Origin: Muribaculaceae bacterium
Lineage (GTDB): Bacteria; Bacteroidota; Bacteroidia; Bacteroidales; Muribaculaceae
DNA length: 64,000 nucleotides
Assembly (NCBI GenBank): GCA_009775355.1
Contig: VSPN01000005.1
Span: 1-64,000, forward strand
Direction: 5' to 3'
Shown: positions 35,369 through 44,110 of the stretch, in pieces
Position numbering within the stretch: position 1 is the stretch's first letter
Layout: every line of letters begins with the position of its first letter
Notes under the pieces: model-generated
The model's database searches: none
Seen by the model: only the letters and a program-made list of their open reading frames with translations
What the model was told of the DNA's origin: nothing
Translations under genes and position numbers: made by a program

Positions 35369-36961
35369 ATGACATATTTTATTGTAATCTATGTGATCTG
35401 CGCCATATACATGACGCTCAATTTCAAGTATGACCTGCAGATGTTTCAGCAGAACAGCTACAGGTTCTCCCGCTATTGGAAATGGCTGCGCCCGAGGCTC
35501 GGAAGTTCGTGGCGGCTGGTAGATGTGGCATGCCTTTTCCTGCTGATGGCTCCGCAGTTGCTCGACATAAGGCTCTCCGCTTTCGTTGTGGCGGTGGTCA
35601 GCCTGACAAAGATATTCCTCATCCTGCGTAGGAAGTCGAAGAAACCGCTCGTCATGACTCGCCGTGTCTGGCGTCTCTATTCTCTGACGGCTGCTCTTGC
35701 TCTGGGTGGCGGCGTGGCAGTGGGGCTGTGTACTGCCGGACATTCCGTCGGCATTTATTCCGCGCCTGCTGTGACGGTGGGCTACATGATGCTTGTCGGT
35801 ATCCTGTCGTGGGCGGTCATGCTTCTGGCCCACATGCTGCTTGTGCCGGTCGAGAAGGCAATACAGCGCGGATATATCAATGACGCACGCCGGATTCTGA
35901 GATCCATGCCTGATCTTCGAGTTGTCGGCATCACCGGAAGCTACGGCAAGACAAGCACCAAGCACTATCTTACCCGTATCCTCTCGGAAGAGTTCGATGT
36001 GCTTATGACCCCCGGATCGTACAACACGCCAATGGGCGTGGTTCGCACCATACGCGAGTATCTCAAGCCCTACAACCAGATATTCGTCTGCGAGATGGGA
36101 GCCAAGCAAAAAGGAGATATTAAAGAGATATGCGATATCGTGCACCCGGAGATGGGAATTGTTACGGCGGTCGGCCCGATGCATCTGGAGTCGTTCAAGA
36201 CGTTGGAGAATGTATGCTCCACCAAATTCGAACTTGTTGATGCTTTGCCCTCCGACGGATGTGCTGTCATCAACAATGACTTCGCCCCGTGTGCAGAAAG
36301 GACTGTTGGCAATGTCCCTGCTCTCCGTTACGGCATCGTTTCCACCGAAGGATGCGATTATGTAGCTGCTGACGTGCGCTATACTCCCGACGGAACATTC
36401 TTCACCGTGGAGGGTCCCGACGGATTCCGACTCGAACTCGAGACTCGTCTGCTTGGCGAATGCAACGTCTCGGATATTCTGGCAGCCGTTATAATTGCGC
36501 TGCGTCTTGGTGTGCCTGCTGAAAAGATCAGATATGCGGTCGCGTCGATCGAACAGGTCGAGCACCGTCTGAGCATTAAAAAAACTCCCGGCGGTGTGAC
36601 GATAATCGATGACGCGTTCAACTCGAACCCCGCGGGTTCGAGAATGGCAGTCGATGTCCTGTCTCATTTCCGCGATGGCAAGCGGATCATTGTCACTCCG
36701 GGCATGATCGAACTCGGCACAGAGCAACACGCCCTCAACAAAGCATTCGGCCGTCATGCCGGCGAGAAACTTGATGTTGTGATAGTGGTGGGAGAGCACA
36801 ATCGAAAGGCGATTGTCGAGGGTGTAAATGAATCAGGATTCAACAAAGAGAATCTTCACGAAGTGTCGGATTTCAACGAAGCGCAGCAAGTGCTTGCCTC
36901 TATTCTGGCTCCCGGCGATACAGTCCTGTACGAGAACGACCTCCCCGACACCTTCAAGTGA
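35369..36961 (+). CDS. Membrane-anchored MurF-like Mur ligase
   Basis: The 530-residue protein has four or five N-terminal membrane helices (about 1-165) unlike the soluble MurF. Residues about 188-530 form a Mur ligase: ATP loop GITGSYGKTSTKHYL, VCEMGAKQKGDI, AVGPMHLESF, the C-terminal domain motif EHRLSIKK and DDAFNSNPAG. It most resembles UDP-MurNAc-tripeptide D-Ala-D-Ala ligases (MurF), but it is not in a mur operon and is paired with a hydrolase. It may make a variant peptide ligation at the membrane. It ends without a close terminator before 37098. Confidence 0.87.
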   Translation: MTYFIVIYVICAIYMTLNFKYDLQMFQQNSYRFSRYWKWLRPRLGSSWRLVDVACLFLLMAPQLLDIRLSAFVVAVVSLTKIFLILRRKSKKPLVMTRRVWRLYSLTAALALGGGVAVGLCTAGHSVGIYSAPAVTVGYMMLVGILSWAVMLLAHMLLVPVEKAIQRGYINDARRILRSMPDLRVVGITGSYGKTSTKHYLTRILSEEFDVLMTPGSYNTPMGVVRTIREYLKPYNQIFVCEMGAKQKGDIKEICDIVHPEMGIVTAVGPMHLESFKTLENVCSTKFELVDALPSDGCAVINNDFAPCAERTVGNVPALRYGIVSTEGCDYVAADVRYTPDGTFFTVEGPDGFRLELETRLLGECNVSDILAAVIIALRLGVPAEKIRYAVASIEQVEHRLSIKKTPGGVTIIDDAFNSNPAGSRMAVDVLSHFRDGKRIIVTPGMIELGTEQHALNKAFGRHAGEKLDVVIVVGEHNRKAIVEGVNESGFNKENLHEVSDFNEAQQVLASILAPGDTVLYENDLPDTFK

Positions 36962-37097
36962 CGCCTCCCCGACATCCCGATAGCAGGCCTCTCCAAATCA
37001 TCCTGAATCACCCGATTTTTCCAAGCATACGATCTGATATTCTCGACTCAGGCCAGTGGTAAAAGGGAAGTATAATTTCAAACCCTCCTACAACAAT

Positions 37098-37137
37098 AAA
37101 ATCGCGAAAAAGTTACAAATTTTTTCGCGATTTTTTT
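37098..37137 (+). terminator. Intrinsic terminator
   Basis: A long arm AAATCGCGAAAAA pairs with TTTTTTCGCGATTT across a short loop and runs into seven T at 37131-37137. It lies about 140 bases after the MurF-like gene, and its T run overlaps the -33 box of the tRNA-Ala promoter. Confidence 0.85.
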
Positions 37138-37166
37138 GTGTATTAACAAAAAATGCCTTATCTTTG
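37135..37166 (+). promoter_or_regulatory. Promoter of tRNA-Ala
   Basis: TTTG (37135-37138), a 20-base spacer and TATCTTTG (37159-37166) form an exact consensus promoter, about 55 bases upstream of the tRNA. Confidence 0.75.
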
Positions 37167-37221
37167 CAGAGCAAGAGGAAAACAGGATTGACCGATCCTC
37201 TCCATATTTTCCAAAGCAAAA

Positions 37222-37295
37222 GGGGCATTAGCTCATCTGGCTAGAGCGTTTGACTGGCAGTCAAGAGGTGACGAGTTCGAGTCTCGTATGCTCCA
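37222..37295 (+). tRNA. tRNA-Ala (GGC)
   Basis: The acceptor arms GGGGCAT and ATGCTCC pair with one G-U, followed by discriminator A. The anticodon arm TTTGA/TCAAG encloses CTGGCAG, so the anticodon is GGC for alanine. D and T arms are normal and the T loop is TTCGAGT. CCA is not encoded. Confidence 0.93.
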
Positions 37296-37331
37296 CGTAA
37301 GGAACAACATCAACATCAGAAACGCTATTTT

Positions 37332-37373
37332 ACTCTGAATCACCAAACGTAAAAGGTGGTTCAGAGTCTTTTT
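37332..37373 (+). terminator. Terminator after tRNA-Ala
   Basis: The stem ACTCTGAATCACC/GGTGGTTCAGAGT, allowing one G-T pair, is followed by CTTTTT. It begins 37 bases past the tRNA. The stretch 37374-37574 shows no gene. Confidence 0.85.
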
Positions 37374-37574
37374 ATGCCATAACATGCATTGATGTTTGTG
37401 GCCGGAAAGGGCAATATTCTGTTGCCGCTTCAATTCTTGTTCTGAAAGTTTGTGTAGTACTTGGTATGCCACTTTTTAGATAGACACATGCAAAATTAGC
37501 GATAAAATCATAATAGACTATGAAATGTGCTGAAAACATAATATTGTGTGCTGATCCTCTTCATAAGGAATGTG

Positions 37575-37610
37575 CAAGCCGAATTCCGTGTACACGGAAT
37601 TCGGCTTGCT
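37575..37610. repeat. 36-base perfect palindrome with no loop
   Basis: The 18 bases from 37575 (GCAAGCCGAATTCCGTGT) are followed at once by their exact reverse complement. It sits about 40 bases past the catalase stop, with no T run on either side. As RNA it would form a terminal hairpin for katA; as DNA it could be a symmetric protein site or cruciform. Confidence 0.9.
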
Positions 37611-37651
37611 GTTAGTGGATTCAGGCCTCTGCCGGGATAGGGTAAGCGTTG

Positions 37652-39157
37652 TTACTTTACTGTCGTGCGCTTGTCCCAGACGGGATGTGCCGGATCTTCG
37701 GCTACAAGAGCCTCTTCAAGATCTATGCCCAGTGCGGCGGCGAGCATTGCGCCGTATTCTTTATCGGCGTTGTGACATGCCCGGACATGTCGCTGTCTGA
37801 TGAAAAGAGGAACATCCTTCATCTGTGCCGCAGTGTTGTCGCATGTGGCTTTCTTGTCGGCATCTGTCATCAGACGCCACAGTTTGCCGGGCTGTGTGTA
37901 GTAGTCATCGTCAAGCTCTCGCTCATCGTATGTATAAGCCGCGCCATGAAGTTCAAGCGGTGGTTCCCGGAGTGCTGGATTGTCCTGCCATTCCCCATAG
38001 CTGTTAGGCTCGTAGGCTATAGTTGAGCCGTAGTTGCCGTCTGTGCGCATCTGTCCGTCGCGGTGGTATGCGTGGAACGGACACCGTGGACGGTTGACGG
38101 GGATGAGATTGTTGTTCACCCCAAGACGATATCGCTGGGCGTCGCCATAGGAGAACAGCCTTCCCTGAAGCATTTTGTCGGGCGAGAATCCTATGCCGTC
38201 GACAATGTTGGCCGGATTGAACGCCGCCTGTTCGATTTCGGCAAAGAAATTCTCCGGATTGCGGTTCAATTCAAGAATTCCGACATCGCGCAGCGGAAAG
38301 TCTTTGTGATACCATACTTTTGTAAGATCAAAAGGATTGATGCCATATTCCTTGGCTTCATCCTCGCTCATTAGTTGGATCTGTAGTTTCCACCGGGGAA
38401 AGTCTCCGCGTTCGATGGCATCGAAAAGATCGCGTTGATGAGATTCGCGGTCTTTCGCTATAATGGCTTCCGCTTCCTGATCTGTCAGATTTTTTATGCC
38501 CTGGAGTGTGCGGAAATGGAATTTTACCCATGTCCGCCTGTTGTTCCGGTCAATGAAGCTGTAGGTGTGGCTGCCGAATCCGTGCATGTGGCGGAATGAG
38601 GCCGGTATGCCGCGTGGCGACATGGTGATCGTTATCTGGTGAAGTGCTTCTGGAAGAAGAGTCCAGAAGTCCCAGTTTGCGGTCGGATTACGCATGCCGG
38701 TGCGCGGATCGCGCTTGATGGCGTGGTTGAGATCAGGAAATTTCAGCGGATCGCGAAGAAAAAACACAGGGGTGTTATTGCCTACCAGATCCCAGTTCCC
38801 TTCGTCTGTATAGAATTTCATGGCGAAGCCGCGTATGTCGCGTTCCGCATCGGCGGCTCCCCGTTCGCCGGCAACTGTGGAGAATCTGACAAGACACGGT
38901 GTCTGTTTCCCGACTTTAGAGAATATCGAAGCCCGGGTGAACTCGCTTATGTCATTGGTGACAGTGAATGTTCCGAATGCCCCCGAACCCTTGGCGTGCA
39001 TCCGTCGTTCGGGAATCACCTCTCGGTCGAAATGGGCGATTTTCTCAAGATACCACGGGTTCTGAGCGGTGACGGGTCCTCTGGGTCCTGCTGTCTGTAC
39101 ATTCTGGTTGTCGGCTACAGCTCGTCCGTTTTCTGCGGTAAGTCTTTTCTTATCCAT
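37652..39157 (-). CDS. katA: Catalase (heme, monofunctional)
   Basis: The 501-residue enzyme breaks down hydrogen peroxide. Distal motif FDREVIPERRMHAKGSGAFG contains the catalytic His, VGNNTPVFF the distal Asn, and RLFSYGDAQRYRLG the proximal heme-ligating Tyr. Length and the HYHRDG-type region (PFHAYHRDGQM) fit small-subunit clade 3 catalases, the form typical of Bacteroides. It is cytoplasmic, without a signal peptide. It is monocistronic; the leader region 39158-39188 is short before the next minus gene, so the promoter may lie inside the lipoprotein gene. Confidence 0.96.
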   Translation of the reverse strand: MDKKRLTAENGRAVADNQNVQTAGPRGPVTAQNPWYLEKIAHFDREVIPERRMHAKGSGAFGTFTVTNDISEFTRASIFSKVGKQTPCLVRFSTVAGERGAADAERDIRGFAMKFYTDEGNWDLVGNNTPVFFLRDPLKFPDLNHAIKRDPRTGMRNPTANWDFWTLLPEALHQITITMSPRGIPASFRHMHGFGSHTYSFIDRNNRRTWVKFHFRTLQGIKNLTDQEAEAIIAKDRESHQRDLFDAIERGDFPRWKLQIQLMSEDEAKEYGINPFDLTKVWYHKDFPLRDVGILELNRNPENFFAEIEQAAFNPANIVDGIGFSPDKMLQGRLFSYGDAQRYRLGVNNNLIPVNRPRCPFHAYHRDGQMRTDGNYGSTIAYEPNSYGEWQDNPALREPPLELHGAAYTYDERELDDDYYTQPGKLWRLMTDADKKATCDNTAAQMKDVPLFIRQRHVRACHNADKEYGAMLAAALGIDLEEALVAEDPAHPVWDKRTTVK

Positions 39158-39188
39158 AAGATCAAGTGTTTTGTGATTAGTGTGTTTT

Positions 39189-40016
39189 TTATTTAGGTGT
39201 GTTTACAAGTTCATGCCAGTAGGCCCGGCGCAAAGGCACCACAGAATCGTTGTGCTCGATCAGGACGGGCGATCCCGTTTCGGGAGACTCGGGCTCAAGA
39301 AGCAATTCCTCGCCTGGACGGACCACAAAGCGGTATATGACAGTGTTTGCCGATCCTCCGTTCTCAAGTACGCCTTCGAGAAGCTGAGCCGGAAGGCCTC
39401 TGAGATCATTCGCTGGCCCGTAAACGGCCATGCGGTAGTGTTTCCCCTCTTTGTGATGATTGTGTCCTCTGAAGTTCGAATCCACGCGATATATGTTGCC
39501 GTTTCCGTCATTGCGCAGACATAGCACCGGAAACCAGCCTTCTCGTATGCTCGGTTCTATGCTTCTGATTTCTTCGTCAGTAAGACTGTCAAGCTTTTTT
39601 ATTTCTTTCTGTGAAATATAATGCACATCATAGATGCCTTCATCTATCCAGATATACTGTCCGTCATCAAGACTCCATCCGCGCCATCCATATTCTTTCC
39701 AGCGCCGGGGAGCTGCTTTGACAATGATGTCGCGCAGAGAATCATCAACCATTTCTTTGTAATATGATTTCATCTGGCCGGCACTGTCTATGTCGTGAAG
39801 CGGATATGGACGTTGTATCGGGTATGTCACAAGTCTGGCGAATCCGATGCTGTCGTTGTCTGCCACTGCGCGGACAAGCAGTTTTATAGTTGTCGGGAGA
39901 GAGTCGCAGTTTTCAACTTCCTCTACATTTGATTCCGATGACGATCTGTTTCCGCATCCGGTCAGGAGTGCGCCGGTGATCATGGCCATCAATATTGCTG
40001 ATACTTTTGTAAACAT
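39189..40016 (-). CDS. Lipoprotein of unknown function
   Basis: The 275-residue product has a lipoprotein signal ending in GALLTGC. The mature part is predicted alpha/beta with YIWIDEGIYDVHYISQ and a beta-rich end. No family is recognised. Its first 28 bases overlap the end of the lysozyme gene in another frame, so the pair is translationally linked; a later in-frame ATG would shorten but not remove the overlap. It may be a partner, inhibitor or immunity-type protein for the lysozyme, an inference from position only. Confidence 0.8.
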   Translation of the reverse strand: MFTKVSAILMAMITGALLTGCGNRSSSESNVEEVENCDSLPTTIKLLVRAVADNDSIGFARLVTYPIQRPYPLHDIDSAGQMKSYYKEMVDDSLRDIIVKAAPRRWKEYGWRGWSLDDGQYIWIDEGIYDVHYISQKEIKKLDSLTDEEIRSIEPSIREGWFPVLCLRNDGNGNIYRVDSNFRGHNHHKEGKHYRMAVYGPANDLRGLPAQLLEGVLENGGSANTVIYRFVVRPGEELLLEPESPETGSPVLIEHNDSVVPLRRAYWHELVNTPK

Positions 40017-40693
40017 GCCATCATTTTGTTTGTAGTGAAAAAATATCTGTTGCGGTTCTCGTTATGTGAGTATGACTTGCTGTATCCTTGCGTCAGTAAT
40101 GAAGCGTTTCCCTGAGGAGAGGAAAAGGCGTGTGCCCGGCTCTGAGGCTGCATGGCGGTGGTTTCGGGATCTTTGACAAACAAGGTCTTGAACTCTTCGA
40201 TCCTGCGTCTTTGTATCTGTGAATGAGGCTTGCCTCTGAAGCGGCAATGTGCAATATAATTCTCATATATATCGCGATTTCCCGCCTTAAGTTTGCTTAC
40301 GACCGATGACCGGGACGTGGCTCCGCTGCCGATGTTGTATGCGAGTACGCCGAGAAGCAGTGAATCCGCTCCGAACTGGCGGAATGCCGCGCAATTCTTC
40401 AGAAGATCTTTTCTTAACAATGCTTCGGCTTCAGCCTCGGTCATTGTCTTTGTTCGGCTGAATGTCTCTCCTCTAAGCACCTTGTGACCATATCCTACAA
40501 ACGGCCAGTGTCTTGGCTGGTGCATCCCTTCATATTTCTTTATGATCTGGATGGCCTTTTCAAAGTCAGATATTGATTCGCTTTCGGTTGCCGCAGAGTC
40601 ATTGGTGGCGCTCAGGCGACCATAAAGGCCCTTCATGCCGAAGAGGCTACTGACTGCCATCAAGGCAATTGAGATAGCTGAGATAAGTTTCAT
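39989..40693 (-). CDS. Lysozyme-like glycoside hydrolase
   Basis: The protein is 234 residues from the ATG at 40693 (a GTG at 40711 would add six). A signal peptide or anchor (LISAISIALMAVSSLFG) precedes the catalytic domain. IIKKYEGMHQPRHWPFVGYG holds the likely catalytic Glu of GH24-type lysozymes, and GVLAYNIGSGATSRSSVVS matches the family core. It should act on peptidoglycan in the periplasm or outside. After residue about 190 the tail is low in structure. It overlaps the downstream lipoprotein gene. Confidence 0.83.
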   Translation of the reverse strand: MKLISAISIALMAVSSLFGMKGLYGRLSATNDSAATESESISDFEKAIQIIKKYEGMHQPRHWPFVGYGHKVLRGETFSRTKTMTEAEAEALLRKDLLKNCAAFRQFGADSLLLGVLAYNIGSGATSRSSVVSKLKAGNRDIYENYIAHCRFRGKPHSQIQRRRIEEFKTLFVKDPETTAMQPQSRAHAFSSPQGNASLLTQGYSKSYSHNENRNRYFFTTNKMMACLQKYQQY

Positions 40694-40911
40694 TTGCAAG
40701 TCATTTTTCACATATTCACCGTCTGTGCCGCATGATGCGGTAGATTCGAAATTCCGGTGATATGCTGTGATATATCGGCATCCGGTGGAGGCTTTACTAC
40801 ACTTTAGAAAACGCTTTGCATCACAGATGGTTCAGATTCCGCATTGTCTGCTATTCTGGGTGACAGCGGCAGCTTATCTTTTCAATTTGTAGGGTTTTGA
40901 ATGTTTTGTAG

Positions 40912-40940
40912 TTGTATTCAAATTATTTTTCGTATATTTG
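40912..40940 (+). promoter_or_regulatory. Promoter of the GNAT acetyltransferase
   Basis: TTG (40912-40914) and TATATTTG (40933-40940) are 18 bases apart. The leader of about 125 bases holds a 13-base direct repeat (41024-41036 and 41039-41051). The remainder of 40694-40911 shows no gene and presumably carries the lysozyme promoter. Confidence 0.55.
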
Positions 40941-41072
40941 AAAGTCAAAGTTCGTTTAGTAATAAGTATTATCATCGCATGCGAAAATCCGCTCGGTGTA
41001 TGGCAATCTGGCGGTAACATTTATTATTAAACAAGCACTTATTAAACAAGCCATTAAAAGGACGTCTGATAA

Positions 41073-42344
41073 ATGGATTCCAAAGAACTTAAAAATAAGC
41101 TTTCGAAGTTGTGGAAAGACACATTTCATGACTCTGACGATTACGTCTCGCTTATATTCGACAACTATTACGATCCCTGTTTTTCTGAATGTGAGGAAAC
41201 GGGTGGCGATGTTGTGGCTGGACTGGTTGGCATTCCTTATGAGTTTGGAAATGCCTCGCGCAAGATACGCGGACTCTATCTTTGTGGTCTTGCAACAAAG
41301 CCGCAGTACCGTTCCCGTGGCATCATGACGCGTCTGCTCGATAGGGTCAACGACAAGGCTCGTGAGGCGGGGTTCGCATTCACCTTCCTGATCCCCGCCG
41401 ACGAAAGTCTGCGCAAGTATTACCGCGACCGCGACTATGTCAATGCTTTCTACCGGGTAATAGATAATTATACGTCTTTGCACGACTTTGACCGGGAGTA
41501 TGAGTCAATTCTGATGGAGCAGAAGGAGAAGGTGGCAGAGCTAAAAAGACGCTATTTCATGTCTCTGAATGCATCCGTTTTTGACCGGATGGCCGACAAC
41601 GCAGAGGTGGTCAGAGAAGGAATCAGGGCGTTGATAAGAAGTGTCGAGGATGTGCAGCAGGATCTCCAGATAATTCATGGCGACCGCGATATCCGTCTGC
41701 TCATAAATGAAAATGTGATTGATCGTGGACAGATACATTACGTCACAAATTCAGACGGTGAGATCACTGCTGCAGCTTTCTCGACTGTCTCGGACGGCGC
41801 GGTCAAGATTGTCAAATTGTTCTCTACCGACATCGCGAGCAAATACAAGGTGCTCGGATCGGTCAAGAAAACCAATCCCGATATGGCGATAAGACATTAT
41901 CTCTCATCGATCGAAATGGATCGATCGGCTTTGTGGATGCGCACATATGGTTCCTTTATGAAAGATGCGCCGCAAACCGGTGCTGTCTCGATTACCGAAC
42001 GCGTATATTCTCTTGCTGCCCATGCAAAGGTTTATGGTATGGTCAGGATTCTCGATTTTTCTGAGATTTTAAAATTTCAGGCCGAGTGTAGGCGTGATCT
42101 GAAATATTCGATTCTCGTGAAAGCCGATGATGCGGGTTCTTTTGAGCAGATAGAAGTCCGCGACGGAAGGCTCAGGATAAAAAATCTTGCATCTGAAACT
42201 CTGACTCATTCTCAGATCGCGCATGTGATGTCTAAACGCGACATAGGGGAGATCCTTTTCCGCAGAAACGATACAGACAATCTAATTACAGAAGCGTTCG
42301 GCATTCCGTCGATCAATGCCTCGATCTGTCTGATGCTCGACTGA
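41073..42344 (+). CDS. GNAT acetyltransferase, Eis-like architecture
   Basis: The 423-residue protein has an N-terminal GNAT domain with LCGLATKPQYRSRGIMTRLL (acetyl-CoA pyrophosphate loop R-x-x-G-I) and FLIPADESLRKYYRDRDY. A second GNAT-like half and an SCP2-like C-terminal domain follow. This three-part layout is that of Eis family N-acetyltransferases, some of which modify aminoglycosides or peptides. The substrate cannot be told. It is monocistronic with its own promoter and terminator. Confidence 0.88.
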   Translation: MDSKELKNKLSKLWKDTFHDSDDYVSLIFDNYYDPCFSECEETGGDVVAGLVGIPYEFGNASRKIRGLYLCGLATKPQYRSRGIMTRLLDRVNDKAREAGFAFTFLIPADESLRKYYRDRDYVNAFYRVIDNYTSLHDFDREYESILMEQKEKVAELKRRYFMSLNASVFDRMADNAEVVREGIRALIRSVEDVQQDLQIIHGDRDIRLLINENVIDRGQIHYVTNSDGEITAAAFSTVSDGAVKIVKLFSTDIASKYKVLGSVKKTNPDMAIRHYLSSIEMDRSALWMRTYGSFMKDAPQTGAVSITERVYSLAAHAKVYGMVRILDFSEILKFQAECRRDLKYSILVKADDAGSFEQIEVRDGRLRIKNLASETLTHSQIAHVMSKRDIGEILFRRNDTDNLITEAFGIPSINASICLMLD

Positions 42345-42376
42345 GAAGCGGAACTGATATTGCTGCATGTTGTATG

Positions 42377-42408
42377 GCTTCGGAGATTTCTCCGAAGCTT
42401 TTTTTTAT
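42377..42408 (+). terminator. Intrinsic terminator of the acetyltransferase gene
   Basis: GCTTCGGAGA/TCTCCGAAGC around TT is followed by eight T. It lies 33 bases past the stop codon. Confidence 0.9.
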
Positions 42409-43309
42409 TGCGAGTTTTTCAGTTTTATTACTTGTTGTAGGCATTAAGGTGTATGCAGTAATTGTCTGCGGATTATTCATTTTTAGGATCGGCTTTTCCG
42501 GTGCCGGGCAGGCAAAGAATTGACTTCTTGCCAAACACAGTTGTGCGAACGTTATTCTGTATTATTAATGTCAGATAATACTGCTTTTTGTCTAAAATTA
42601 GCTATTTTTGAAGAAAATCTACTGATTGTTTCAAATTAATAAGGGGTTGGAATAAGCGGATTTATCATTGTTTGAGTTTGCTTTAAAGGCTCTGAGAATC
42701 GCTTGAAATTCTTGATTCCGGCAATTCCTCGAGATTTTCAAATTCTCGTTGAATCTGGTTCTGGAAAAATCAGATTCTTGAAAATCATTTTGAAAGGTGG
42801 GGGAGTGGCGTTTCTTAATGGCTTTGTTGAATTGGTCAAATTGGGATATTCATAGTGGGTGAAATCTAACATAGATTTTGATTTTACAAATATGAAGTTT
42901 CAAATGCAACCTCAATGTTTTAAATTGATATGTTTGCGATTGTAATGGGTGCTGACTTGATCACAAACGGGAATAATTTGTGTTTGGTAATCGTGATTTA
43001 CATAATTGAAATTTACATTTGAAATTATCTTTGAATTGCAAATTTTATGATTTAACATTCTGTAACATTGATTATATATTGCTTAAAATCAATGTAATAG
43101 TGCGATATTTAAAAGTTATTGGAAATAAATCGATGGTAAAATTGGGCTGTTTGGTAATTGTTGTTGGAATGGCAAGGTATTATCCTGAAACATGTATTTG
43201 TAGGACTCATTGCTAAAGCATATTTTAGCTTAGTTTTGGTCGTTTAGGTGTGGTTTTAAGGACTGAAAAGCATGGTGTTTGCAAAATACAATGCGTGTGA
43301 ATTTGTGAA
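42409..43309. other. AT-rich gene-free stretch with nested inverted repeat
   Basis: No gene is convincing in these 0.9 kb; the longest frame (43019-43216) has atypical composition and no family sign. The stretch is far richer in A and T than its neighbours. At 42733-42786 GATTTTCAA (42733-42741) pairs with 42778-42786, and inside it GAATCTG (42751-42757) pairs with 42771-42777, forming a long imperfect hairpin. Short words such as CAAATTTG and GAAATTT recur. It could hold a structured RNA, regulator sites for the HTH gene, or the scar of a lost gene. Confidence 0.6.
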
Positions 43310-43347
43310 GATAATTTTGCAAATTTGCAAAATTATCATTACATTTG
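43310..43347 (+). promoter_or_regulatory. Promoter overlaid by a 28-base perfect palindrome
   Basis: The 14 bases at 43310-43323 (GATAATTTTGCAAA) are followed by their exact reverse complement at 43324-43337. The -33 TTTG (43316-43319) is within it, and the -7 TACATTTG is at 43340-43347 with a 20-base spacer. A dimer bound here would block RNA polymerase, so the HTH protein encoded 30 bases downstream probably represses itself; that last step is inference. Confidence 0.75.
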
Positions 43348-43377
43348 CATTCTGATTACAAATTTGAAATTTGAGAT

Positions 43378-44019
43378 ATGGATAACGACAATGTTGCGAT
43401 TCGTCTAAAAGGGTTCATCGACTCTGAGGGTTTGTCGCACTCTCAGTTTGCCGACAAGTGTGGAATTCCCAAACCGAGCCTGTCGCAGTTGCTTAGCGGA
43501 AGAAACAAGAAAGTCAGTGATGTGATCATCGGTCAGATTCATCGTGCTTTCCCAGATTTGTCGGTTCTTTGGCTTTTGTTTGGTGAGGGTGGTATGCGGA
43601 CTGTTGCATCACGATTGTCCGAGACTGATTCTGTCAGCGAATCTGAAGATCCCGCTTGTTCCGCTCGATTTCGGTCTGACCCGCACGGAGATCCAGGAGT
43701 AGATGGCTCTCTTTCGGATGCAGATATTGCAGATTGTGGCGGATTTTTAAAAAATGATGTTGAGAATGGTTTTTCTGGCTTTAAGGATTCGGGAATTGCG
43801 GGGGATTGCCAGGATGTTCGGAATTATTCAAACGTCAGAGCCTTAAATCCCCCCTCTAAGGCATTGCAAATTGCAGAAAAACAATTGCTTGATGCAGAAA
43901 ATAAAATCGCCGAATTGCAAATGCAAATAGATAGAATGAGGCAAAATCCGCGGAAAGTAACACATATAACCGTGTATTACGACGATTCTACTTTTGAGAC
44001 GTTCTGTTCGAACTCTTGA
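43378..44019 (+). CDS. HTH transcriptional regulator
   Basis: The 213-residue protein starts with an HTH of the XRE/lambda repressor type (about 5-60: LSHSQFADKCGIPKPSLSQL with the following LSGR). A long low-complexity acidic middle follows (about 80-150), then a coiled coil (about 155-190: LQIAEKQLLDAENKIAELQ) for dimerisation. The C-terminus ends VTHITVYYDDSTFETF. No enzymatic domain is present. The symmetric site over its promoter fits a dimeric autorepressor. It is followed after 91 bases by an esterase gene on the same strand, perhaps a target. Confidence 0.85.
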   Translation: MDNDNVAIRLKGFIDSEGLSHSQFADKCGIPKPSLSQLLSGRNKKVSDVIIGQIHRAFPDLSVLWLLFGEGGMRTVASRLSETDSVSESEDPACSARFRSDPHGDPGVDGSLSDADIADCGGFLKNDVENGFSGFKDSGIAGDCQDVRNYSNVRALNPPSKALQIAEKQLLDAENKIAELQMQIDRMRQNPRKVTHITVYYDDSTFETFCSNS

Positions 44020-44110
44020 TTTGCTCTGTAAAAGTAGTCATATTGGTGCATTGCCTTTTCTGTGATTTCGTGGAATGTATTTTAGTAATCAAACATTAAA
44101 ATCGAATATA

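Noticed and set aside
35360..36799. Long open frame of 479 codons opposite the MurF-like gene
   Set aside because: Rich in His, Arg and Ser without domains, a typical antisense shadow of a real gene.
41024..41051. CRISPR-like direct repeats
   Set aside because: Only two 13-base copies two bases apart; no spacers or cas genes.
43019..43216. 65-codon frame in the AT-rich gap
   Set aside because: Cys/Ile/Lys-rich composition expected from AT-rich noncoding DNA, no promoter or family sign.
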